Below are positions 36,704 to 46,302 of a stretch of 59,797 bases of DNA, piece after piece. The notes below the pieces were generated by a model. That model saw only the letters and a list, made by a program, of their open reading frames with translations. It was not told the origin of the DNA and ran no database searches. The DNA lies in NCBI GenBank assembly GCA_009912575.1, contig WNDP01000007.1, forward strand, positions 1 to 59,797. Reading direction: 5' to 3'. Numbering within the stretch: position 1 is the stretch's first letter; each line of letters opens with the position of its first letter. Origin of the DNA: Acinetobacter bereziniae (GTDB lineage: Bacteria > Pseudomonadota > Gammaproteobacteria > Pseudomonadales > Moraxellaceae). Position numbers and translations under genes: made by a program.

Positions 36704-36762
36704 ACAGTATTTGAATAAAAAATATTAATTAATTACATTAAATAATACTTCTTAACAATAAC

Positions 36763-38439
36763 TTAGTGGTTCATCTGCGCTTTGATCAAATCACCAATAG
36801 TTTTAGGACCATTGTCTTGACCATTTGCAGTTGTTTTCAAGTTTGCTACTGCTTCTTTCTCTTCAGCTTCGTCTTTCGCTTTAATCGACAAGTTGATAGA
36901 ACGTGATTTACGATCTACATTGATGATTTTAGCTTCAACTTCTTGACCAACTTCTAAGAATTTAGTTGCATCTTCAACGCGGTCGCGGTTGATTTCAGAT
37001 GCTTTCAAAGAAGCTTCAACTTCGTCAGCTAACTTAACAGTAGCGCCTTTAGCGTCAACTGCAGTTACTGTACCTTTAACCAACGCACCGCGTTCGTTAG
37101 CAGCTAAGAAGTCATTGAACGGATCGCTGTTCATTTGCTTGATACCAAGGCTGATACGGTTACCTTCTGCATCTACAGATAAGATAACAGCTTCAACTGT
37201 ATCACCTTTCTTGTAACGACGAATCGCATCTTCGCCTTGTTCGTTCCAAGAAATATCAGACAAGTGAACTAGACCATCGATACCGCCTGGTAAACCGATG
37301 AAGATACCAAAGTCAGTGATTGACTTAATCGTACCTGAAACTTTTTCACCTTTGTCGTGTGACTTAGAGAATTCTTCCCATGGGTTCGCACGAGTTTGCT
37401 TGATACCCAATGAAATGCGGCGACGCTCTTCATCAACTTCAAGAACCATAACATCAACTTCATCACCAATCTGAACAACTTTAGATGGGTGGATGTTTTT
37501 GTTTGTGTGATCCATTTCAGAAACGTGTACTAAACCTTCAACGCCTTCAGCGATTTCAGCGAAACAACCGTAGTCAGTTAAGTTAGTTACACGCGCTTTA
37601 ACGATAGAACCTTTAGGGTAACGGTTCATGATCGCTAACCAAGGATCTTCGCCTAATTGCTTAAGACCTAAAGATACACGGTTACGTTCTTTGTCAAACT
37701 TAAGTACTTTAACAGTAACTTCTTGACCCACTTCAACAACTTCTGAAGGGTGTTTGATGCGTTTCCAAGCCATATCTGTGATATGTAGAAGACCGTCAAT
37801 ACCACCAAGGTCAACGAATGCACCGTAATCAGTAAGGTTCTTGATTGTACCTGTAACTGTTTGACCTTCTTCCAATTGAGAAAGAAGCGCTTCACGGTCA
37901 GCTGAAGATTCAGCTTCCATAACAGCACGACGAGATACAACAACGTTGTTACGTTTAGCATCAAGTTTGATTACTTTGAATTCTAACTCTTTACCTTCAA
38001 GGTGAGTTGTGTCACGGATAGGACGAGTGTCTACCAATGAACCAGGTAAGAATGCACGAACTGGGCCGATGTCAACAGTGAAACCGCCTTTAACCTTACC
38101 AGAAATAACACCAGTAACGATTTCGCCGTCTTCAAAGATTTTTTCAAGTTTAGTCCAAGTTTCAGCACGTTTCGCTTTTTCACGTGATAAAACTGTTTGA
38201 CCCATACCGTTGTCAAGCGCTTCAACAACAACATCAACTTCATCGCCAACTTGAACTTCAAGTTCACGTTGTTCGTTTAAAAATTCTGAACGTGCAACAA
38301 CACCTTCAGATTTAAGGCCTGTATCAACAGTAACCCAGTCAGAGTCGATGCTAACAACGATACCTTTAATAACGGCACCTTTGTCGATATTAAGAGTTGA
38401 TTCGCTTTCTTCAAAGAGGGCTGCAAAAGATTCGGTCAT
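36763..38439 (-). CDS. rpsA: 30S ribosomal protein S1
   Basis: S1 holds mRNA on the 30S subunit. The 558-residue protein has six S1 (OB-fold) domains, seen as repeats like [55 protein letters not shown] and [27 protein letters not shown]. The length is as in E. coli (557). It is downstream of cmk, an arrangement conserved in gammaproteobacteria. Its high expression is reflected in strong codon bias. Confidence 0.98.
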   Translation of the reverse strand: MTESFAALFEESESTLNIDKGAVIKGIVVSIDSDWVTVDTGLKSEGVVARSEFLNEQRELEVQVGDEVDVVVEALDNGMGQTVLSREKAKRAETWTKLEKIFEDGEIVTGVISGKVKGGFTVDIGPVRAFLPGSLVDTRPIRDTTHLEGKELEFKVIKLDAKRNNVVVSRRAVMEAESSADREALLSQLEEGQTVTGTIKNLTDYGAFVDLGGIDGLLHITDMAWKRIKHPSEVVEVGQEVTVKVLKFDKERNRVSLGLKQLGEDPWLAIMNRYPKGSIVKARVTNLTDYGCFAEIAEGVEGLVHVSEMDHTNKNIHPSKVVQIGDEVDVMVLEVDEERRRISLGIKQTRANPWEEFSKSHDKGEKVSGTIKSITDFGIFIGLPGGIDGLVHLSDISWNEQGEDAIRRYKKGDTVEAVILSVDAEGNRISLGIKQMNSDPFNDFLAANERGALVKGTVTAVDAKGATVKLADEVEASLKASEINRDRVEDATKFLEVGQEVEAKIINVDRKSRSINLSIKAKDEAEEKEAVANLKTTANGQDNGPKTIGDLIKAQMNH

Positions 38440-38557
38440 GATATACCTAGAAAAGTCAGCGGTCTTGGATCAGACAAGGCCGGTTTAGTTAAGCATCTAC
38501 ATAGTCCATATAAAACTGATCAAGCTATGCTTTTGCTAATATTTAATTAAATATTCG

Positions 38558-39247
38558 TTACTTAGCTAAATGAGAATCGACATAATCAGTCATCAGTTTA
38601 AACACTTCATCAATGTTCAATTCTGAACTATCGACGATATAAGCATCAACTGCTGGCTTGAGTGGAGCGACTGTGCGCTCCATATCTCGCTTATCTCGAG
38701 CTTGTATATTAGCTAAAATGTCGCTTATTTTAACATCCAGCCCCATTCCCTGCAACTGTTTTACACGACGTGCTGCACGGGATTCAGCCGAAGCCGTTAG
38801 ATAAATTTTTGCTTGCGCTTGTGGAAAAATAGAAGTCGCCATATCCCGACCATCAGCGACTAAGCCAGGCATTTGTGCAAATGCATGTTGGCGCTCAACC
38901 AAGGCCGCTCTAAGCTCTGGAATTGCAGCAACTTTTGAAGCGAACTCTCCAACACGTTCAGTACGGATGGTTTGAGTGACATCTTCTCCATCAAGCAAAA
39001 TTGTTGTACCACTTTCAGTCGTCTTAAAGACAATATTGAGATGCGTTGCAATTGTAACGCTTTGTTCAAGGACTGCTGTTGAATCTAGTGAATCAAGTAA
39101 TTCTTTCTGATGCAATGACAACCCAAGCAAGCGATAAAGCGCACCAGAATCCAAGAGATGAAATTGATAATGATCTGCGAGTTTTGCAGCCAATGTTCCT
39201 TTGCCAGAACCACTCGGCCCATCAATCGTGATAATTTGAATTGTCAT
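38558..39247 (-). CDS. cmk: Cytidylate kinase
   Basis: Cmk phosphorylates CMP and dCMP. The 229-residue protein starts with Walker [20 protein letters not shown], has [12 protein letters not shown], the CMP-binding [16 protein letters not shown] and the lid [13 protein letters not shown]. Family length. It precedes rpsA (119 bases between) and follows a SRPBCC gene by 11 bases. Confidence 0.97.
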   Translation of the reverse strand: MTIQIITIDGPSGSGKGTLAAKLADHYQFHLLDSGALYRLLGLSLHQKELLDSLDSTAVLEQSVTIATHLNIVFKTTESGTTILLDGEDVTQTIRTERVGEFASKVAAIPELRAALVERQHAFAQMPGLVADGRDMATSIFPQAQAKIYLTASAESRAARRVKQLQGMGLDVKISDILANIQARDKRDMERTVAPLKPAVDAYIVDSSELNIDEVFKLMTDYVDSHLAK

Positions 39248-39258
39248 TGTATTTCCAA

Positions 39259-39693
39259 TTAAGCTACAGACTTTGCAAGTTTCTTAAAGCCAAGTGTAAT
39301 CGCTAGTTTAAGCTGTGCAAGTATTAATTTACTGACAAAAGGTGCACGTGCTTGTAATTCGATCGTATAAAGAACACGGGTTTTATTTGGCGAAAGTTCT
39401 TCAAACTCAATAATTCCAATATGGTGCTTAATCAGTGGATTTTTAATTAACTTATACTCAATACGTTTATTAATATCCAAATACGTAATTTGCTCTTGAA
39501 TCGGCTTAATCGGACCAAAGCCCATACGACGAATAGACCCCAATCCATCTGGACGCTCAGGATCAGCCGCATCTTTTACTCGTACTACTTGCACAGGCGC
39601 AAATGCTACATTGTATGTTGCATGTTTCGACAGTAATTCAAATACCTGCTCGACTGGTGCATCAAACTCTTGTTTTACTTGAATAGAATTCAT
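39259..39693 (-). CDS. SRPBCC-family (START-like fold) protein
   Basis: A 144-residue cytoplasmic protein with the SRPBCC fold: [23 protein letters not shown] at the N-terminus, a curved sheet with [23 protein letters not shown] and [20 protein letters not shown], and a long C-terminal helix ([21 protein letters not shown]). Such proteins bind a hydrophobic ligand in a deep cavity. The ligand is unknown. The start follows AAAGGGT, a strong ribosome site, 12 bases upstream. cmk begins 11 bases beyond its stop on the same strand. Confidence 0.78.
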   Translation of the reverse strand: MNSIQVKQEFDAPVEQVFELLSKHATYNVAFAPVQVVRVKDAADPERPDGLGSIRRMGFGPIKPIQEQITYLDINKRIEYKLIKNPLIKHHIGIIEFEELSPNKTRVLYTIELQARAPFVSKLILAQLKLAITLGFKKLAKSVA

Positions 39694-39817
39694 TATTGTA
39701 CCCTTTTTTAACGGTCATATATTTTGTCGCATTTATTTTTGACAATACTGATTGTCATTAAAACCATCAGTATTCTAGATCATTTTGATGTGTCATTTAA
39801 GGTCTTTTGTTGTTGCT

Positions 39818-40303
39818 TTAATTGTTTTTTTGTTCACGACGCATTTTAAAAAAATGAGACAATTGAAGTGAGCATTGTTCCTGCAAACATCCGCCTTGGT
39901 ATTCAAAGATATGGTTGTAGTAACCTGTCTCTAACAGCCTACGACTACTGATAAGTGAACCTGCTTTAGGTTCCGCTGCGCCAAATACAACCCGATGCAC
40001 TCTCGAATGTATCAAAGCACCTACACACATCGTGCAGGGTTCAAGCGTAACATATAAAGTGGTATATTCAGGAAGTCGATAGTTTTGAATATTTTGACAA
40101 GCATCACGGAGTGCTTGGATTTCGGCGTGTGCCGTTGGATCATGCTGTGCAATGGGATGATTGTAACCCAAGCCGATCACTTGACCTTGGCTGACCAAGA
40201 CTGCACCAACAGGGATTTCACCCAATGAAGCTGCGAATGCAGCCTGCTCTAAAGCAAGTTGCATCCATTTTTCATCAATATTTTGCTGAAATTCTTCAGT
40301 CAT
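39818..40303 (-). CDS. tadA: tRNA-specific adenosine deaminase TadA
   Basis: TadA deaminates adenosine 34 to inosine in tRNA-Arg(ACG), essential for decoding. The 161-residue protein has the zinc site: HAEIQALRDAC (HAE) and LEPCTMCVGALIHSRV (PCxxC). IPVGAVLVSQGQVIGLG and VFGAAEPKAGSLIS are family regions. The start ATG at 40303 is followed by MTEEFQQNIDEKWM. The gene follows the hydratase gene by 6 bases, in the same direction. Confidence 0.95.
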   Translation of the reverse strand: MTEEFQQNIDEKWMQLALEQAAFAASLGEIPVGAVLVSQGQVIGLGYNHPIAQHDPTAHAEIQALRDACQNIQNYRLPEYTTLYVTLEPCTMCVGALIHSRVHRVVFGAAEPKAGSLISSRRLLETGYYNHIFEYQGGCLQEQCSLQLSHFFKMRREQKNN

Positions 40304-40309
40304 AACACT

Positions 40310-41431
40310 TTAAATAATACCATATTGTGTAAGTAGCGCATTCCAACTTTCAATTGTGGTTTTAGGCGAATTTTTTGCAAGGATGCCTTTCAACGTTCTT
40401 GACTCAACCTTTTCCCATTCAGGCGATAAATCTTTATCGACTAAACGTGCGCGAACGCCTTCAACGAAATCAGGATGGCGAATTTTCCAATCAGAAATTT
40501 GTTTCTCTAATTCAAATACTTCTGCCCAAGGATGAACTTGACGCCCCCATTGCCATAATAACCAAGTGATTGCAGCAGTGCTAGGAGATCCCTTTTGCAA
40601 GTTTTCACTGGCTTGACGCAACCAATCACTCCGCGCATCGCTTAATCCAATAATGGCTTCGTAATCTTGTTCAAAGTTCACACCCCGACAAACACTATGG
40701 ATCACATCCAATGAGTTTTGTAGAGGACCCGGTGAAACTGGGCGATGCAAACTGTTTAAAGTATCATCTAAAGCGCGGAAGTCGCCTGCGGGGTAATGAT
40801 CCCAATCAATATCAATTAATTTCTTCAAAACAACATCACGTTGTGCATCACATATATGTGTTGCCCAACCGATACCATAACCACCTGCGGCAGTCATAAT
40901 TGACCCAGTTAAACCTGTAAATAATCCGATAGGACCACGGTCTGCCAAGAAACGAGTAGCACCCACATCTGGATAAAGACCAATATTCACTTCTGGCATC
41001 GCCAAACGTGAGTATGGTGTCACTAAACGGAATGGTGCAGCCATAAATAAGCCTAGACCACCGCCCATAACATATCCTTCACCCCATACAACAATAGGTT
41101 TGGCATAATTATGTAGCAATAAATCTAAAGCATATTCAGTTTCAAAAAATTGATTGGCAGTTTCGACTTCATTATTGATAACCAATTGGCGAAGTTTACG
41201 TACATCCCCGCCCGCACAAAATGCTTTTGGTGTGGTCGAATCTAGCCAAATAGCCTTCACAGAATCATCGTGATGAAAATCTTCAAACAGCTTCAATAGT
41301 GCTGCAACGATTGACTCATCAAATGCATGAAGCGATTTAGGGCGGTTTAAACGAATAATTCGCCAACCATTTTGTGCTTCTTCAATAATTAAATCAGGGT
41401 GGTAGTCATTTACTTCGGGAGAATTTGTCAT
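40310..41431 (-). CDS. Enoyl-CoA hydratase/3-hydroxyisobutyryl-CoA hydrolase-like
   Basis: A 373-residue member of the crotonase superfamily. The oxyanion hole and active-site segments read KAFCAGGDVRKLRQLV and WGEGYVMGGGLGLFMAAPFR, then MPEVNIGLYPDVGATRFL with the catalytic glutamate. The C-terminal ECH_2-type extension (SLHRPVSPGP onward) and length favour 3-hydroxyisobutyryl-CoA hydrolase (valine breakdown), but an enoyl-CoA hydratase/isomerase cannot be excluded. The ATG overlaps the ung stop in ATGA. It lies between ung and tadA. Confidence 0.85.
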   Translation of the reverse strand: MTNSPEVNDYHPDLIIEEAQNGWRIIRLNRPKSLHAFDESIVAALLKLFEDFHHDDSVKAIWLDSTTPKAFCAGGDVRKLRQLVINNEVETANQFFETEYALDLLLHNYAKPIVVWGEGYVMGGGLGLFMAAPFRLVTPYSRLAMPEVNIGLYPDVGATRFLADRGPIGLFTGLTGSIMTAAGGYGIGWATHICDAQRDVVLKKLIDIDWDHYPAGDFRALDDTLNSLHRPVSPGPLQNSLDVIHSVCRGVNFEQDYEAIIGLSDARSDWLRQASENLQKGSPSTAAITWLLWQWGRQVHPWAEVFELEKQISDWKIRHPDFVEGVRARLVDKDLSPEWEKVESRTLKGILAKNSPKTTIESWNALLTQYGII

Positions 41432-42141
41432 GCGTCCAGCTGCCAGTCAATTGGCTCAATGCCATGTTGTTTCAGATAATTATTTGTTTTAGAAAAAACC
41501 TTACAACCAAAAAAACCACCACGATTTGCTGCCAATGGAGATGGATGTGCAGCTTTTAATACAAGGTGTTTGTTCTGATCAATACGTTGTCCTTTTTTCT
41601 GAGCATATGCACCCCATAGGATAAAAACAACATGCTCTCTACTTTCATTGAGTACATCAATGACTTGATCAGTAAAATTTTCCCAACCACGTTTTTGATG
41701 AGATGTTGGCTGTCCAGCTTCAACAGTCAGCACACTATTGAGAAGTAGTACGCCCTGCTGTGCCCATTTACTTAAGTCACCATGTCGTGAAACCGGAACG
41801 CCCAAATCTGTATTTAACTCATGAAAAATATTTCGTAAAGAAGGAGGCAATGCCACTCCTTTTTGCACAGAAAAACTCAATCCGTGCGCTTGATCAGGAC
41901 CATGATAAGGATCTTGACCAAGGATCACCACCTTCACATGCGGAAGAGGCGTTGTATCTAAAGCATTGAAAATAAGTGAGCTTGGAGGATAAATCGTTTT
42001 ATTTGCATTTTTTTCAGCAACTAAAAAAGAACGCAAATCATCCATTTGCTGACTTAATAGGAAATCAGCCAAGCCATCTTTCCAACTTTGATCTAACCGA
42101 ACTTGATTTAGTTTTGTTTGTTCGAGTTCAGACAATTGCAT
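41428..42141 (-). CDS. ung: Uracil-DNA glycosylase
   Basis: Ung removes uracil from DNA, the first step of base excision repair. The 237-residue protein has the catalytic water-activating motif VVILGQDPYHGPDQAHGLSFS, the second motif VLLLNSVLTVEAGQPTSHQ, and the DNA-intercalation loop AAHPSPLAANRGGFFG. ATG at 42141 has AGGATGAAAG upstream; the TTG at 42144 is unlikely. Its stop overlaps the following hydratase start by ATGA. Confidence 0.97.
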   Translation of the reverse strand: MQLSELEQTKLNQVRLDQSWKDGLADFLLSQQMDDLRSFLVAEKNANKTIYPPSSLIFNALDTTPLPHVKVVILGQDPYHGPDQAHGLSFSVQKGVALPPSLRNIFHELNTDLGVPVSRHGDLSKWAQQGVLLLNSVLTVEAGQPTSHQKRGWENFTDQVIDVLNESREHVVFILWGAYAQKKGQRIDQNKHLVLKAAHPSPLAANRGGFFGCKVFSKTNNYLKQHGIEPIDWQLDA

Positions 42142-42215
42142 CAACTTTCATCCTAAATTTCAATTTCCTAAAAACTTATTTATGCCTAAATGGATTTCTT
42201 CATAGAAATCACAAT

Positions 42216-42812
42216 TTAAATTTTAACCTGTAGATCCACTTCAGGATTTTGAAATTGAACACCTTGTTTCAATTTTTCATACATTTGAGGATCTGTCCAT
42301 TCAACTTGAACCTGTTCAGAAAAAATAATTTTATCTAAACCTAACAGTCCCATCTGCTCATTTTCAATATCTTCCTGAAAACTCTGCGCGTACCCTGTAT
42401 CGGTTTCATGCACAATGACCGAGTAAACTTCAACATCACCTTCACCATTCTGGGTAATGGTTGATTTTAGGACCTGTTGTGCAAGAAAGAAAAATACACG
42501 TGAAAACTGCTCAGCTGAAGGTGAAACTGGTAATGCCACCCAACGCGCACTAAATGTTTTACACGCTTGAATATACTCAGGGCTATCTTCTTGCCAAAAA
42601 CAAATCGCATGATCAAAGCTATCAAAAATTTCTTTGATTATTCCTTTAAGCAATCCAAAATCATATACCATTTGACCATGATCAAGTTTTGAAGCTTTCA
42701 ATAATAATTCAACTTTATAGCTATGCCCATGTATAGATCGTTTGCAACGATCAGATGTGCAATTACGCACAATATGTGCATTTTCAAACTTAAATAACTT
42801 ACGAATTAACAT
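42216..42812 (-). CDS. 6-carboxytetrahydropterin synthase-like (QueD family), long form
   Basis: A 198-residue member of the 6-pyruvoyl-tetrahydropterin synthase/QueD fold, probably in the queuosine precursor path. Zinc ligands are seen as His in KFENAHIV and in SIHGHSYKVEL; the Cys-rich segment RNCTSDRCKRSIHGHSY is also typical. Acidic and His residues follow in DFGLLKGIIKEIFDSFDHAI. Usual QueD length is about 120-140, so it has a C-terminal extension of about 50 residues of unknown role (YEKLKQGVQFQNPEVDLQV). It is alone, with no other que gene near. Confidence 0.78.
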   Translation of the reverse strand: MLIRKLFKFENAHIVRNCTSDRCKRSIHGHSYKVELLLKASKLDHGQMVYDFGLLKGIIKEIFDSFDHAICFWQEDSPEYIQACKTFSARWVALPVSPSAEQFSRVFFFLAQQVLKSTITQNGEGDVEVYSVIVHETDTGYAQSFQEDIENEQMGLLGLDKIIFSEQVQVEWTDPQMYEKLKQGVQFQNPEVDLQVKI

Positions 42813-43035
42813 GAGCCAAATTTTATAAACAAAGCGGTTAAGAAACTCGATTATAAAGCAAAACTCGAACCCTGAGCATTAATTTTCTCTTTCATTACAA
42901 TTAGCCAAAAGGATAATCCCCTTTTTTGCCCAGATAAAGCTTATCCAACTCACTTCAATATCTCCACCAACCTTTTTACAACCTTAAAAAATCATTACAA
43001 ATAAACTACTTAAACAATCTCAAACCAGCATTTCA

Positions 43036-44007
43036 TTAAAATGGAGCCAAGCTTCTCGAATATACAAAAACTTGTGACTGATCATTACGTAACAAATGGC
43101 TGGTAAATTGACGCTTACGATTGCTTAATAAGACTTCGATTTTTGCTTTAAAATAATTCGATTTCACACCAAAAATTTTATCTGCTTCCGTTTTTGTTGC
43201 AGCTTCCAAAGTATCAAATGGCGATATCTTCATCAAATCACCAACATTGGCAAAATATTCAAGTTTCTCTTGGCGAGCATTTAAAGCTGTTTGTATGCTA
43301 TTGACATCTAATTTTTCATCGAGTGCAGCCAAAACCAAAGCAGGTGCTGTATTTACATTGATTCGGGTATTGATGTCTGGTAAAGCTGATATATATGGTG
43401 CAATCAAATCATATTTAGCACCTTCAAAACCACGCACTAATTTTAACTCTTCTATACTGGCAAATTTGCGATTTGCAGCAGAATAAGATTTTGGCAGTCC
43501 TTGATAGTAACTTGTTTCCGCCCCCATCGGGCCTATTGTTTCATTATCAGGGTCTTGCCAATCTATTACGGCTTGAACGTTATCGGCAGGTAAACCAACA
43601 CGCACCAATAGTTTAGAAAAATATTTTTGTGCTGTCTCATTGGGCTTAGCGTCACTGTTCAATAAACTGTTGAGATTGAATTTACCTGACTCATCTTCCA
43701 GCACTCCAGAAACATAATCATCTTCCACTGGAAAGGCTGGCATTGGTTTGGCCCATGTTTCTTGAAGATAGTCTGCTTCTTTACCATTTTCACTATCCTG
43801 AACCAATATCTCTGAATAAAATGCTTCAGCACTTTTTGCATAGAATAAAGCTTGGCTTTGACGTTTTAGAAATCCCGTGCTTTCATTGGTGTAATTTTGA
43901 TGCTTTGCAATTGTTGCAGCAATAATGGTCGCCAAAGCAACCATCACTAAAATGGTAATTAATGCGATACCTTTTTGTGGCTTTATTTGCATAAATGATT
44001 TAACCAT
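43036..44007 (-). CDS. gspK: Type II secretion system minor pseudopilin GspK
   Basis: GspK caps the tip of the type II secretion pseudopilus. The 323-residue protein has a type IV prepilin signal: short basic leader, then KGIALITILVMVALATIIAATIA with cleavage after Gly. It is longer than the other pseudopilins, as always. VSGVLEDESGKFNLNSLL and RVNVNTAP-like INTRINVNTAPALVLAAL are the GspK-typical helical insertion and domain. The start overlaps the gspJ stop by 8 bases. It is the last gene of a gspH-I-J-K set. Confidence 0.92.
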   Translation of the reverse strand: MVKSFMQIKPQKGIALITILVMVALATIIAATIAKHQNYTNESTGFLKRQSQALFYAKSAEAFYSEILVQDSENGKEADYLQETWAKPMPAFPVEDDYVSGVLEDESGKFNLNSLLNSDAKPNETAQKYFSKLLVRVGLPADNVQAVIDWQDPDNETIGPMGAETSYYQGLPKSYSAANRKFASIEELKLVRGFEGAKYDLIAPYISALPDINTRINVNTAPALVLAALDEKLDVNSIQTALNARQEKLEYFANVGDLMKISPFDTLEAATKTEADKIFGVKSNYFKAKIEVLLSNRKRQFTSHLLRNDQSQVFVYSRSLAPF

Positions 44008-44653
44008 TTTGATTATTCTTTATCAGGAAATCAGTATTTAATAAACTAAAAATCCACTCATATTCGATCTCACGAATCGTGATTTTCATTTTAATTCCAC
44101 GTGGTAATTGACTCTCATTTTGAGACGTATCACTTGGCCAACGATCTGACGCATTGGGATTAAGTATTTCAATTTGATAGGCATCTACATCTGTCAACAT
44201 TACACTAGACAAGGGTTGTTCAGTGCTGTTCCGATTCAGATTGGAATATTTTAGCCGATATAATTTTTTTTCTTGCTGGTCATAACTGTATTCTATTCGC
44301 TCATAAGGGGATAAACCCTGCTTTAAAGGATCTGTGACACCAGCTTTACTAAATGATAACTTTTGACGATCTAAGCGCATTGCTGGCTCTACTTGCTCGC
44401 CATTTCGGGCTGAAATCGGAACGATTTGCAATGTATCACGCTGAATTTGTTGATAAGCCCCTTGGAGTTGTCCCAAGTTTTCTTCATGCATGACATTGCG
44501 TTCTTTAACTTTGATCAAATAATCAAATATCTTCCAACCTAAAGCAGAAAGTACCGCGAAAATAGCAATTGCCACCAGCAGTTCAATCAAAGTAAAACCT
44601 GATTTTCCCAGCATTTTGACAGAATTATTTTTTTTATTGTGGACGAAGTTCAT
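44000..44653 (-). CDS. gspJ: Type II secretion system minor pseudopilin GspJ
   Basis: GspJ is a minor pseudopilin at the tip complex. The 217-residue protein has the prepilin leader ending GKSG and FTLIELLVAIAIFAVLSALGW, the hydrophobic helix with conserved Glu5. The downstream globular part has QLQGAYQQIQRDTLQIVPI and WPSDTSQNESQLPRGIKMKI, as in family members. The ATG at 44653 is 2 bases from the gspI stop. An internal ATG at codon 14 gives a shorter leader and is also possible. Confidence 0.92.
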   Translation of the reverse strand: MNFVHNKKNNSVKMLGKSGFTLIELLVAIAIFAVLSALGWKIFDYLIKVKERNVMHEENLGQLQGAYQQIQRDTLQIVPISARNGEQVEPAMRLDRQKLSFSKAGVTDPLKQGLSPYERIEYSYDQQEKKLYRLKYSNLNRNSTEQPLSSVMLTDVDAYQIEILNPNASDRWPSDTSQNESQLPRGIKMKITIREIEYEWIFSLLNTDFLIKNNQNG

Positions 44654-44655
44654 GG

Positions 44656-45039
44656 CTATTTTTCTTTGATCGGATAATTGTAAAACACCATATTGGTAAT
44701 TCCTGCTTCTACTTTACCTGTATCAGTATTAAATAAGCTAACCTGCACATCGATTTTTTGTACATCAGGGCTCAGTGTAGATTCTGCTTTTTTATCCACT
44801 TGCCATGTTTCACCTTGAGCCGTAATTTGCTTCGACGCTGTTCCAGTCAACCATTCACGGTTAATCATCATCAGCGAGATTTCATTTTGTGCAACAAATT
44901 GTGCTTTGGTGCGTAAAATAGCATTCGCTGTAGATTGGGTGTATTGCATAGCAACTTTGGTCAAAGCCATTGCTGCAACAGCAAAGATCGCCAATGCCAC
45001 CACCACTTCGATCAAGGTAAAGCCTTTATTTTTCTTCAT
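44656..45039 (-). CDS. gspI: Type II secretion system minor pseudopilin GspI
   Basis: GspI initiates pseudopilus assembly with GspJ and GspK. The 127-residue protein has a very short leader MKKNKG followed by FTLIEVVVALAIFAVAAMAL, and then QYTQSTANAILRTKAQFVAQNE and MMINREWLTG. Length matches the family. It overlaps the end of gspH by 14 bases, which indicates translational coupling. Confidence 0.93.
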   Translation of the reverse strand: MKKNKGFTLIEVVVALAIFAVAAMALTKVAMQYTQSTANAILRTKAQFVAQNEISLMMINREWLTGTASKQITAQGETWQVDKKAESTLSPDVQKIDVQVSLFNTDTGKVEAGITNMVFYNYPIKEK

Positions 45040-45592
45040 CTACTTTACCCAAATAATCCACGCGAATTACACCACCCACAGGCTTTTGCTGATAATACAT
45101 CTGAATTATTACAGGCTTGGCCTCACCATTGCCAAACCAAATCAATTTAGGTGCATTATTTCCCAGCAAGTCTGCATTATTGGCATCTTGGAACTGATGA
45201 TCTTGTGGTTCAATCGAAAATGAAACCTGATCAGGCAAATTTCGACGGGAAAAATCGGTGACATCTTTCCATGGCTTAGCGTCAATCACACGGATACGTT
45301 GTTCTGTATCTGGCTGCACTGGAATATATTCAACTAACCCATATTGCGCAGCAGTAACATCAGTCGCAGCGTGTAAATCTAAGGCATAAATACGTGCTTG
45401 ATCATTGGCTTCACGGTTGATCTGCTTTAAATCAAGTAGCAACATCTCACGTGCTTGCATTGCTTTACGCTGATCGACACCATCAACATTTAACACAATC
45501 AATGATGCGATAATACTGATAATCACAATAACAACCATCACCTCAATCAAGGTAAAACCTTTGCTTTTTGCAGATGATAGCATGCGATTCAT
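45026..45592 (-). CDS. gspH: Type II secretion system minor pseudopilin GspH
   Basis: GspH (188 residues) links the pseudopilus tip and rod. The prepilin signal is KSKG-FTLIEVMVVIVIISIIASLIVLNV, and the soluble domain has AREMLLLDLKQINREANDQARIYALDL, the long alpha-helix spine. The start ATG at 45592 lies 5 bases beyond the TetR stop. It is the first of four tightly packed pseudopilin genes; the main assembly genes gspC-G and L-N are not in the window. Confidence 0.9.
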   Translation of the reverse strand: MNRMLSSAKSKGFTLIEVMVVIVIISIIASLIVLNVDGVDQRKAMQAREMLLLDLKQINREANDQARIYALDLHAATDVTAAQYGLVEYIPVQPDTEQRIRVIDAKPWKDVTDFSRRNLPDQVSFSIEPQDHQFQDANNADLLGNNAPKLIWFGNGEAKPVIIQMYYQQKPVGGVIRVDYLGKVDEEK

Positions 45593-45597
45593 AGCAG

Positions 45598-46212
45598 TTA
45601 AGCCACTTGCTCTGAGGCTTGAGGGTGTTTAGGAATTGCCAATGCTTGATCGATCAGTGCTACACGCAAAGTATCACGGCAACCTAAATAGCGTTGATAA
45701 AAACTCGAATTCAGGATTGCAGCCCCACCATGAGTAATCGACCATATTGAAGCCAAATAATCACGTACAGACATCAAGCTTTGAATCGACTCCAAATAGC
45801 TTTCTGTCATCCGAATAATCAGGCGAAGTCGTTGTTTACGAACCTGATAGAGCTCATTGAACAAGTGATAAATGCCTTGCCCAGTAGTAGATAAGCGCTC
45901 TTCAATTTGATGAAATAATACTGCTCTTTCAGGGTGATGTAAGTGATGCAACATAAAAAAAGCCAAATGTTCAGGAAAGGCTTTTTCTGTATCACGCACC
46001 ATCTCTAACAACATTCGCTCATTACGAATAATCAATAGCATGTAGAGTTCATCTTTACTTTGAAAATGTTTATAAAGTGTTCCCTTCGCTAGATCTAGTT
46101 CCGCTGCGAGAGCATCTAATGTCATCCCCGCTTCACCATTTTCTAAAAGCAATTGTTCAGCAACCTGAAAAATTAAAGCTTCTCTTGCTCTAAATTGAGC
46201 CTGTCGATCCAT
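45598..46212 (-). CDS. TetR-family transcriptional regulator
   Basis: A 204-residue TetR regulator. The N-terminal helix-turn-helix is clear: ALIFQVAEQLLLENGEAGMTLDALAAELDLAKGTLYKHFQSKDELY. The C-terminal ligand domain is all helical. The start ATG at 46212 is preferred to GTG at 46218. It lies 5 bases upstream of gspH and probably is co-transcribed with the pseudopilin genes, which is unusual; it may regulate its own operon, or something elsewhere. The ligand is unknown. Confidence 0.88.
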   Translation of the reverse strand: MDRQAQFRAREALIFQVAEQLLLENGEAGMTLDALAAELDLAKGTLYKHFQSKDELYMLLIIRNERMLLEMVRDTEKAFPEHLAFFMLHHLHHPERAVLFHQIEERLSTTGQGIYHLFNELYQVRKQRLRLIIRMTESYLESIQSLMSVRDYLASIWSITHGGAAILNSSFYQRYLGCRDTLRVALIDQALAIPKHPQASEQVA

Positions 46213-46302
46213 TTTCACCCGATAAACTCTCTTGTTAATTCTATCCGTTAATAAATTGACGCACTTCTACTCATGATTTTATCAATCAGTGGCGCTTTAC
46301 TT

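Noticed and set aside
37668-37964. Several open frames antisense or out of phase inside rpsA, clpA and msbA
   Set aside because: They are shadows of highly biased coding sequence and lack ribosome sites and any recognisable motif.
38170-38190. CACGTG-centred sequence that resembles parS, in rpsA
   Set aside because: About four mismatches to the parS consensus and it lies in a coding region of an S1 domain. Other CACGTG sites (clpA, parA, queD-like) are no better.
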